From the NCBI GenBank assembly GCA_047495785.1, contig JBLDXI010000048.1:620001-684000 (forward strand): a stretch of DNA of 64,000 bases, given 5' to 3'. The position numbers and the translations under genes were made by a program. Position 1 is the stretch's first letter. Each line of letters starts with the position of its first letter. Of the stretch, positions 43,001 to 52,500 are shown piece after piece. The DNA is from Lepidodermella squamata (lineage: Eukaryota; Gastrotricha). The notes below the pieces were generated by a model. The model saw nothing but the letters and a program-made list of their open reading frames with translations, was not told where the DNA came from and searched no databases.

Positions 43001-45847
43001 CGTTCTTTATATTTCTCGTCCTCTTTTTAATGATGTTCTTTTTTAGGTTCCCAGGGCAGCAAGGGTGAACAAGGTAGCCAGGGTTCTAAAGGCGCCCAAG
43101 GATCACAAGGGTCTAAGGGTGCACAAGGCAGCCAAGGATCCAAGGGTGAACAAGGTAAACTTAACATTTATGAGTTTATGAATTTTCAAACCTGTCCGCC
43201 TTCATTTTAGGTTCTCAGGGATCGAAGGGTGCTCAGGGCAGCCAAGGATCGAAGGGCGAACAAGGTATAATAATTGTCTTACGTTAAAATACAGCTTTCT
43301 CATCCGATTATATTCCATTGCAGGTTCACAAGGGTCTAAGGGTGCACAAGGCAGCCAAGGATCCAAGGGCGAGAAGGGCGACAATGGCACTCCTGGCTCT
43401 CAAGGATCTATCGGTAATATATATATTCTCTCATTGTTTGCTTGACTATGTTTGCGTTTTTATCAGGTCCGATCGGCCCAATGGGACCTCAAGGCTCGAA
43501 GGGTCAAAAGGGAGATCAGGGCTCTAAGGGTGCTCAAGGTTTGCAATCGTAAATGCCGACAAGCAGCTTGAAACTGTTTTGCCTTTCAACAGGATCTCAG
43601 GGTTCGAAGGGTTCCCAGGGTTCGCAAGGATCTAAGGGATCTCAAGGTAATTGATATTTGTATTTATTCTATCAGTTTTCATTTAATTCTTCTTGCTCTG
43701 TTCTAGGCTCACAAGGCTCTAAAGGTGCTCAGGGATCCCAGGGTTCGAAGGGTGACCAAGGCAGCCAAGGATCCAAGGGCGCTCAAGGTATGAATCCTCC
43801 TTCCATGTGACAAATTTTGCAATATTTATTGTCTTCTGTTACAGGATCTCAGGGTTCAAAGGGTGCTCAAGGTAGCCAAGGTAGCAAGGGTGACCATGGC
43901 AGCCAAGGCTCGAAGGGTGCTCAAGGATCACAAGGCTCCAAGGGCGATCAAGGTTTAAAGTTTTTTATTTTAATTGATCTATTTCTCTAATGATTGTTTC
44001 TTGCAGGCTCTCAGGGTTCCAAGGGTAACCAGGGTAGCCAAGGATCAAAGGGTGAACAAGGTTAGTATGCCTATGATTGGCATTCGATCTATTGTAACTT
44101 GACTCTTGTTATTAGGCCCCTATGGATCGAAGGGCGACAAGGGCATTGATGGATCAACTGGTCCTACTGGTCCTACCGGCCCTCAAGGTAATTTGCTCTC
44201 TTTTGTGGTAGATTGTTGAGATTTCATCGCAATTTCATAGGCTCTAAGGGTGCGGATGGTGCGACTGGTCCTAAGGGTGAACCTGGCGCAATGCCTCCTA
44301 ACAACCCCGGCATTCCTGGTGGAGATGGCGCGAAAGGTTTGTATTAAACTTGAAAAAGCGGTGTCTCGTCAATTTTTACCATCAATGCTCAGGTGACAAG
44401 GGCGAACGTGGACCCATTGGTAATAGCTATCCGCCAAATCATTTGATTTTTTGATGAGTTCTGTTACCCTATAGGTCCTATCGGCAACACCGGTCCCATC
44501 GGTCCTCGCGGTTATCAAGGCTCGCAGGGTTCCCAGGGTAGCCAAGGTGAGTTTGTTTTTGGCCTTCCTGAAAATTGATTAAATTCACTTATTTTCACAG
44601 GTTCTCAAGGCTCCAAGGGTCAAAGGGGTGACATGGGCTCCAAGGGTGATCAAGGAAGCCAAGGTTCAAAGGGCGCACAAGGATCTCAAGGCTCTAAGGG
44701 TGAACAAGGTTCTCAGGGATCAAAGGGTCATCAAGGATCGCAGGGATCTAAGGGCGAACAGGGTTCTCAAGGCTCCAAGGGTGCCCAAGGTTCTCAAGGA
44801 TCGAAGGGTGATCAAGGCAGCCAAGGCTCGAAGGGCGCGCAGGGTTCTCAAGGATCTAAAGGCCAACAAGGCAGCCAAGGTTCCAAGGGAGAACAGGGCT
44901 CACAGGGCTCTAAGGGCCACCAAGGTTCGCAAGGATCTAAGGGCGAGCAGGGATCGCAGGGTTCGAAGGGCCATCAAGGCTCACAGGGCTCTAAAGGTGC
45001 TCAAGGTTCACAAGGCTCTAAAGGTGAACAGGGCTCGCAAGGTTCCAAGGGCCACCAAGGTAAGAAACGCCTTTAATTTCTTACATTCCTGAGTCTCATT
45101 ATTCGTCCTCGACAGGTTCACAAGGCTCTAAGGGAGACAAGGGCGATCAAGGTTCCAAGGGTGCTCAAGGTATGTTTCAATTGCTCGTTTCTTGAATTTA
45201 GGTTCAATTTGACAATGTTTCTAGGTCCCCAAGGTCCGCAAGGTCCTCAAGGCCCACAGGGTCCGCAAGGTCCCCAGGGTCCACAAGGCCCGCAAGGCCC
45301 GCAAGGCCCGCAAGGTCCTCAAGGTCCGCAAGGTCCACAGGGTCCTCAGGGCCCGCAGGGTCCGCAAGGTCCTCAAGGCCCGCAGGGTCCCCAAGGCCCA
45401 CAAGGTCCTAGAGGTACGTTATCTTTTTCTCTGCTTGAGGAATCTATGCTACCTCATTTTTCAAATCACAGGCTTCCAAGGTAGCAAGGGAGCTTCAGGC
45501 ACTCAAGGCCCCAAGGGTGATCACGGCGGTCCCGGCTCCCGTGGTCCGACCGGTCCTCAAGGCTCAAAGGGTGATCGAGGTAAGTCATTCGATTTTCCCG
45601 CTTTCACCTGATCTAATTTTTCCAATCCCCCAAAGGTTGCCCTGGCGTTGGAAAACGAGGTCGCAGGGGTCACACTGGCCCTTGTGGTCCTCCTGGCCCA
45701 CCTGGCCCACCATCGGCGTGCGACGACCCGAGGAAGCTCCGCAAATTGGTCGCTGATCTCTTGAACGAACTTCTTGCCAATGTTTTCGACGATTCCGACG
45801 AAGTGCGGCCACCCAACTACAACGGCGGCAGCAGGTTGAAAATTTGA
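25060..45847 (+). CDS. Giant secreted collagen-like protein with proline-free nonapeptide repeats
   Basis: Close to 100 exons by my count. The ATG at 25060 opens a signal peptide (hydrophobic [16 protein letters not shown]). Exon 1 (25060-25957) then encodes an RERR dibasic site near residue 60, as in processed cuticle collagens, and a non-collagenous domain with 16 Cys and several N-glycosylation sequons. Gly-X-Y starts at [13 protein letters not shown]. Exons at 26493-27550 are short and Pro-containing. From about 27600 to 45070 the protein is mainly GSQGSKGAQ and variants, punctuated by [14 protein letters not shown] 45225-45413 exon encodes about 20 GPQ triplets. The end is [12 protein letters not shown] plus a 50-residue tail with no clear domain. 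Where I checked them, introns are phase 1 and split a Gly codon. Extracellular structural role is inferred. I estimate 4,500-5,000 residues. No stop or frame break was noticed. Confidence 0.85.
25165..25910 (+). other. N-terminal Cys-rich non-collagenous domain of the collagen gene
   Basis: Coding segment after the signal peptide. It contains the RERR site followed by 16 Cys in about 230 residues, including [12 protein letters not shown] and MWYCRN, and sequons NTT, NVT and NYS. I do not recognise the fold. It could be an assembly, adhesion or cleaved propeptide domain. Confidence 0.6.
27230..27238 (+). other. 9-nt microexon in the collagen gene
   Basis: GATCGAAAG lies between an acceptor (ttaaacag) and a donor (gtaacttg) and supplies exactly one triplet (Gly-Ser-Lys) in phase 1. 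The next exon begins at 27295 in the same phase. The neighbouring exons at 26493-26510 and about 27042-27059 are only 18 nt each. Confidence 0.6.
27600..45070 (+). repeat. Coding nonapeptide repeat GSQGSKG-x-Q (27-nt unit)
   Basis: Hundreds of copies of Gly-Ser-Gln-Gly-Ser-Lys-Gly-x-Gln, where x is mostly Ala, often Glu, Gln or Asp, and rarely Ser, His or Thr. Ser codons AGC, TCG, TCT, TCA and TCC and Gly codons GGC, GGT and GGA are mixed freely between neighbouring units. Protein identity is therefore conserved while the DNA is scrambled, which points to purifying selection over old repeats rather than a recent satellite expansion. Confidence 0.9.
45225..45413 (+). repeat. Exon encoding about 20 uninterrupted Gly-Pro-Gln triplets
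   Basis: A phase-1 exon with GGx-CCx-CAx triplets repeated about 20 times, ending Gly-Pro-Arg. Codons vary synonymously (CCC, CCG, CCT, CCA). It follows the proline-free zone and precedes the C-terminal exons. Confidence 0.85.
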
Positions 45848-46875
45848 AATCGGCGAGTGACCTGAAAAGGGACATTTCAAAAAACTTTTATTACAAATTT
45901 ATTTGAACAAATAATTATTTCTTTCTCCCCGTATTGAAAACGCTGCGAAAAATCGATGAGTTATGTCTTCGAAAAAACTATCTACGTCTTCAAATGTAAA
46001 TACAAACGTTTATTTTAATCTTGAGAAAACATATATATAATGATATATATACAAATTATTTATTGAATGAACATTGTGCTGTGGTTGTCTATATCAACTT
46101 TGCTCAACATCGCCATAGCTTTGTGTGATGAGGCTGAAAATGCGTCGACAGATTATTTATTTGTGTTATATTTTGATCGTTATCCCGGTCGAATTTTTCT
46201 CTTTAACAGACGCATTTTTCGGCTTTTTTTATACAAAAGCTCATCTTTTGAATCAACTCAATGATGTGTGAGATTTCGAAAAACGAACCACGCCAATAAA
46301 ACACGAGTAAATTGTAATTTTCAGTATCGCGTTTTTTCATCGGCCTTTTCGAGTTCTTGAAAAACTTGGGAATAGAAAAATTCGATTTTTTTAAATTTTT
46401 TTTAAATTTTTTTTTTGATAATTGAAGTAATTTGAAAATTAGAAATTCAGTTCAAAATTTGAGAATTTAATTCAAAAAAGTTGAAGGCTTGAGGAAAATT
46501 TTCAAATTTTGAATTGAATTTTCAAAAAAGTGTCGTAAGTTTTGAAATTTATAAAAATTCTATTTTACGCTCTGTTAAATATATTTTTTCATCCTGTATT
46601 TTGAATCACGATCTAAAATTATTTCGCTATGGGCCATGTGAGAAATAATTTTTATTAGGTCACGCAAGGTGAGCAGTAAAATTGAACTATATTATTAGGT
46701 ACCTATAAAAAACGAAGAAAAAACAGCACCTTTGGGATCACGCGCGTGGCCTATACGGTTTCTAGCCAGGGCATTAGTCAAACATACAGCTTATTTCTGC
46801 CCGATATTTACTCAAAATTTAGCCTCTCCTCACTTTTTGTTATTGATATTATGTGCAGCTGCTGGTCGTCGATAA
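45848..46875. other. Collagen 3' flank and intergenic region
   Basis: No canonical AATAAA within 100 nt of the collagen stop. One occurs near 46296. A 65-codon frame at 46067-46264 starts with a signal-peptide-like stretch (MNIVLWLSISTLLNIAIALC) and ends about 30 nt before that AATAAA. It could be a small secreted gene or part of a long 3' UTR. From 46340 to 46860 there is AT-rich sequence with nothing I can name. Confidence 0.4.
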
Positions 46876-49325
46876 ATGCTGCCAATTTCGAGCATTTTTA
46901 ACCCTGCGCTTATGTTTCGGCAAATTTTAGCTACCGATATCTTGCTCGCCGTAGCTATTACGGCGGCGCTTATATACGCCACAATACGGCCAGCTGTTGA
47001 AATCGTTCAAGTCGAACACACCCATCGCGATAATGAGACCCGTCAGACCGTGACGAATCACGACCGAATCGATGTCGGAATTTTCACGGCCTGTTTATCC
47101 CGTCAGAATAATTCGAAAATCACTCAACCGGAACGGCATCGAATATCGAATTGTTCTGAATCGAATATCGATTTTTCACAGCTCAATCACGTGGAAAATT
47201 TTACCGAAATCACTCAACCGGAACGGGATTTTGTTCAGGTCGCGTGCTGGCCGCTGAAGGAATTTTTGATAAATTACCTGGATTATATCGAAACTTTCGA
47301 AGAGCCGCTGCCAAATGACACGGCCAAAATCGATCGGCCTTTGTTCATGCAGTCTTGTGATCCTAAATTAGCGCCTTACGTCTCCGGCGCGACCTATATC
47401 CATGGGACGGAATACGGCACGGTTCATTTGTTTTACACCTGTGCTGATGGTTACTATCCGATTGATAAATATGGCGTGGACGTTTATTGCCAGTGTAACG
47501 AAACGATTTGCTGGTGGACAACGCCGCCTGATTGCGTTCCTAATGGTAAGGTGATGACGCTTTTTTACGAAAATTTGCCTATAAGGTATGAGCTGTCTAC
47601 GCCGAACTGAAAAAAATGGCAATTTCAAATTTTATTAAATTTTGAAATATTCCAAATTAGTTCGGAATTTTTAAAAGAATTACAGACGTTTTCTAAAATT
47701 CTTGAAAATTTTGAAATTCGAATTTAAATTGAGCAAAATTAAAAAAACTTGAAAACTTGAAAATTGAAATTTCATTTGAAATTAAAATTGAATTTTTTCA
47801 ATAAAATTTAAAAAAACCTTAAATGTTGCAGATACGTGTCTACCTGGTGGAACGGATGAATATGACATCTGTTCGTTTGGCGACGATGAATTTGCGTATG
47901 AGCAAGCACTTCGTGTGGCTAATCCAATTCTTTTCGCCGAAAATTCATCGTCCAATATCACAAATTTAACAAACCTGCTTAATGCAACCGGCATTTACCT
48001 GTTTCCATCCGTCACGGTTGAATGCTCCGGATTTGTCCGGCAATGGGACGTTGTCGCTCAACGACCCGGTTCGATGAACATCGACATATGGCGACAAAAT
48101 CAGCGAAATCCTGATAAAATCACACTGATCGGCACGAATCACCTGGACGTTTCAAAAATCGGCTTACAGGGTTTTATTATTCAAAAATCAGACCAAATCC
48201 AGGTTATTCAAGGCGATTTTATTGGCCTGCACTACGACTCGCTAGATGCGGATAACAATGCAGTGTTTTTCATGGCAATTAATGCCGAAAATTCGACATA
48301 TTTTGCATTTAATTCATCAGCGGCGATGGGAGGGACTGATTTCGGGTCGAGTGCCAATCTGGTGCCGGGTTCCAGCTTGAAATTATCGGCAATATCGAAA
48401 TTGGCCAACTTTACGGCGAACGGGTATCCGGCTATTATTGGTCGCGTGACCGTTGGCGGAATGGTAATTTAAAATCCAATTTTCAGATTTCTAAAAATTT
48501 CGAAATAATTTTAATTTTTTTTAATTTCATTTAATTGAAATTTTCAAATGAAGTAGAATTATAAAAAATAATAATGCTTAATGTTTATTAAGGAGATTTT
48601 TTTCAAAATTTAAGGTCCCTCCGAAGCCGGTTGTTGTTCAAAGCGTTGCAGTCAGCTGTATCGTCAGCATAACCCTAGCCATTTTGAGCCTAGTCTTAAT
48701 CTGCATTCAAATGCGACATTTCGGCCAGGAACAAGCTAGAAAACGGGTCAGTGCTGCGAATACGGCCTTTCTGCAATGCTCAAAGCTCTTCACAATCGCC
48801 ATGGCCTTTGCAGCCTACACCGGGGTCGCTTCAATCGAGCTATTCGCCCTATTTTTCACTGATTACAACTGCAATCAGGCCTATCAATGGAAGGTTGGTG
48901 TTAGTGGTTGGATAATTCTGGTATCTGGTATAGCTTCCTTAGTCTTAATCGGCTTGATTGGCTGGGCAGAACATGCTTTCAATCAATCCGTCACGCCTGG
49001 GTTGAATTTCAATTACTTTGCCGACTTGGAACGGCATAAACATCGAGATTCTTCACATTTCAAAGGTATTGCGGATATAAATGTTAGGCTTCAAGCTCGA
49101 AAACGGCAGAAACCTCCAGTTGTGGATGATTCGAATGAGGAAAATGGTCAGGCTCAGTCGAGCACGTCGAAGCGTGGCAATGGCGAGCATATCGAACTGC
49201 AATGTGTGAGCATCAGGATTCCGATGTTTGCGCAGGGCCTGTTTGATAGGCGCCCAGCTCGGCCGAAGACATCGATGTTGGCGAGAAGACTTGAAAATCG
49301 AAGAACTATTGCTAGAATAAATTGA
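46876..49325 (+). CDS. Membrane protein with sushi-like domain and three-helix C-terminus
   Basis: Three exons: 46876-47545, 47832-48463 and 48615-49325, 670 residues in one frame. An N-terminal hydrophobic segment (about residues 18-40, TDILLAVAITAALIYATI) is a signal anchor. The ectodomain has several N-glycosylation sequons and a sushi/CCP-like module (CDPKLAPYV...YTCADGYYPI...CWWTTPPDC). A second part of unknown fold follows (DTCLPGGTDEYDIC through the FIGLHYD region). Exon 3 encodes three membrane helices: VSCIVSITLAILSLVLIC, FTIAMAFAAYTGVASIELFAL and IILVSGIASLVLIGLIGWA. The basic, probably cytoplasmic tail is about 110 residues. Sushi modules bind proteins in adhesion or complement-like contexts, but the partner here is unknown. 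The 3' end converges with the gene at 49563-54791. The AATAAA at the stop codon and the reverse one at 49329-49334 lie within 20 bp of each other. Confidence 0.75.
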
Positions 49326-49328
49326 TCA

Positions 49329-49334
49329 TTTATT
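49329..49334 (-). terminator. Poly(A) signal AATAAA of the ANK-CARD gene
   Basis: Minus-strand AATAAA about 230 nt past the stop at 49563, abutting the 3' end of the convergent membrane-protein gene. Confidence 0.5.
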
Positions 49335-49562
49335 TATACGAGACATTGATCTTTCAGCGGAATTAAATTTCAAAATTAGGCACGAACGAAGAATATCTTC
49401 AAATCAGGACTTTCATGTTAAGCGATTGAAGATGTTAAGATGGAAGTTGCAATTATAATTCAAGCCGATTCCGTGCCAATCATTAACTTTGAAAAGCGAA
49501 TAACAGCATATAACAGACAGTGAAGTTGATTGGAATCGATGTAAAGATGAGGTGGTCACACC

Positions 49563-52500
49563 TCAATCTTCCTCGTTTACTGCATCCAATGTCTTCAGCC
49601 TTTGATGGTGTTCTTCCAAAAATCTACGGTAATAGGATGCAAAATAATAGATAATTGGCTGAAAGTGCTCACCTCGCAGTTTCCTCTTGCCCAATTCTTC
49701 TCAACGCCTCAAGAAAACCTTTCCATTCGGCAGAATCGGGATCGGCAGAAACGTATTTGTAAAGCGTTTGGAGGCGCTCCGAATGGGTAGGCTGAAATAA
49801 AAATCATACTTTGAAACAGACTGTTTGATTCTCAGAGATAATACCATGTTCGTGATGACACGATTTTCTTCACAACTTATAACTCCATTTTCTATTAAGT
49901 GATGTTGCAACGTTTGGAAATCGATTGATTCAATCAGTCGTTTGAAAGATTCAGAAATCTTGCCACTAACAGCTTCTATCTTCTTTCGTACATCTTCTGC
50001 TAATATAGTGTCGCATCGCTTTTCGAACTCCTCCGAAAGGATTCTGTAACAAAGATTCAAATATCACTTCCTGGAATTTCTTGCAAAGACCTTAGCAATG
50101 ATTTAGCGTAGACTTTCAAAGCCCAGCAAAACTCTTTCCACGTTTTAACGCTTTTGCTGACGTATGCACCAAACAGCTCGTCCATTTTGTCTTCATCTTC
50201 GACCTGGATAAAAAAATGTAGGACTAACGTGCATAGCATTTTCTATCACCTTAGCATCAATGGTAGCCAATTCATCTTCTTTTAAAACTCCCAGAGCTTT
50301 TAGTACATTTCGAAAGGGTTGCATTTCAAGTTTGCTTTTGAACGTTTCCTTAACCCCTTTGAGAGTAGCAGATATCGCACGAAGTTGCTTGAAAGATAAA
50401 GATGAGTACGAAGACGTTATTCATAAAAATACCAACCTTTTTTTCGTCATCAATCTGTTCGTTCCACCAGTTTTCGGATAATGAATAATATTCACTCTCT
50501 GAGGAGCCAGAGAGTGAATGAAGTGTCTGATGACTTGACCAGCTGCTAATTGATTGCCTTGGTTAATCAAACGCTTGCGATAGTTATGAAACACAAGATT
50601 GCTGATATATACTTACGAGATATTTTTAGACAAGGAAATGCCACCCACAGCGCTCTCATTGACGGGCTTGGCACTGAATTTTTTCATCAGCATTTCCTCT
50701 ACCTCTTTATGGCCAGTTGCGTGAGCGTAATCAACTGCTGTTCTGCCGTCCTTGTCGGGCGTGTTGACGTCTACATCGCAGTCCTCAGCAAGGAACCGAA
50801 CGAGCTCAATATGACCACCCAATGCGGCAAGATGTATTGGCGTTCGACCATACTTATCTGCAACTGTTACATCCATCTTCAGTTCGCTAACGAAACGCCG
50901 AGCTAAATCCAAGTAACCATTCGATGAAGCGAAATGCATTGGCCCCCAACCGAAGTTATTTACTGCTCCAGAATTAACATTGAATTTTTCGACGAGCGTA
51001 AAACACATTGCGGCGTCGCCACGCCTAGCAGCCTCTAGCAGGGGTGTCATACCTTCGTTGTCACTGTGATCAACTTTGGCTCCATACTCACTGATCAACA
51101 ACTTGACCAATTTATCGTTGCCACAATGAACAGCGTGATGTAATGGCGTCCAGCCATTACTATCGGCGGAATTGACATTCGCTTTAAACCTGATCAGCAG
51201 CTTTGTTACTTCAGTTTGATTATTTCTGACAGCTTCGTGCAGTGGCGTCTGTCCACCAAAGCCTACAGATTTAACATCACTTTCATACTTATCGATTAGA
51301 ATATTGACGACTTCTATAAGACCATTGAAGGCGGCATAGTGCAATAGGGTTCGCCCATCGTTGTCCTTGACGTTAACACCTATGTTATCGATTAGATTTA
51401 CCAATTCCTCATTATTACCAGAAGCTGCGGCAGTAAGTAGGCGGGACTCAGCTGAATCAGAGTTCGAATTTACGTCGATGTTTCCCGTTGGATCGTCAGT
51501 CTTAGCATCTGATTCAGCATTTGCCATCTGGGTGTTATTTAAGGGTCCCCCAAAGGAAGGAATCTCATTTTCTTTCTGGCTTCTCAGATGATGAGCGATG
51601 TTTTTCACGATCGCATCATGGCCGAATTCAGCAGCGCAGCGCAATGGCGTCCATCCCTTGTAGTTTAATAACTCACAATCAGCCCCATACTGCTCGATCA
51701 ACAATTTGACAACTTCAATGTGACCTTGAGTTGAGCGGTAATGTGAAGCAGCGAGGTGAAGTGGCGTCAAACCCTTCTCAGCTGCTGCGTTGACTTCCGC
51801 TCCGAGCTCATCGATCAGAAACTTGACGACTTCAGTGTGGCCTTCACGAGCAGCATAATGTAACGGTGTCAAGCCATCCTTATCCATCGAGTTGAAAATA
51901 CTTTTGCAAGTGGCAGCATTAGTTCTTGCTTGGATTTTGCCAACAAGAAAGCGTAAAATGTCCATATTACCCTTTTCTGCAGCGCCGTGTAACAGTGTAA
52001 CGCCTCGCCAGTCAGCAGTATTAACATCAGCCTTGAAAACCTCGACAAGCAGCTGCGTCGCGGCGAGTTTTTCATTTCTCACAGCAGTGTTCAACGGAGT
52101 ACAGCCAGCCTTATCCTTGCTGTCAACGTCTAATTTGAAGCAGTCAACTAGTAATCGCATCAATTCCACATTCCCAAGACATGATGCGTGGTGTAAAGCT
52201 GTCCAACCTCTGCGATTAAACGCTTTGACATTAGCATTGTAATCTCTCGCAAGAACCTGCACCATTTCTACCTTGCCAGCACGAGCTGCAACAAGCAGTG
52301 GAGTATTACCTACATAATTCCTTGCATCAATATTTGCACCCCGACTTGCCAATAGTCCCACAATGTCGGCGTGACCTTTCCGTGCAGCACAGTATAAGGC
52401 AGTCTGTTCGTGATCATCCGCCGCATCCATGTCAACATCCGTCTCCGTTACCAGGAAGCGAACTATTTCTGAATTACCTTCCTCTGCAGCCAGGTGCAAA

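Noticed and set aside
27600-45070. Collagen repeat as bacterial or phage contamination (proline-poor collagen-like proteins occur there)
   Set aside because: Close to 100 spliceosomal introns, a signal peptide and a eukaryotic neighbourhood exclude it.
28200-45400. Many long open frames in the other five reading frames of the collagen gene (Arg/Lys/Ala/Leu-rich or Leu/Thr-rich)
   Set aside because: They are frame shadows of the 27-nt coding repeat. Only the Gly-X-Y frame joins consistently across splice sites.
50040-50240. Short intron (24 nt) between 50067 and 50044
   Set aside because: A 47-nt intron from 50090 to 50044 restores the CARD reading frame, while the 24-nt option does not.
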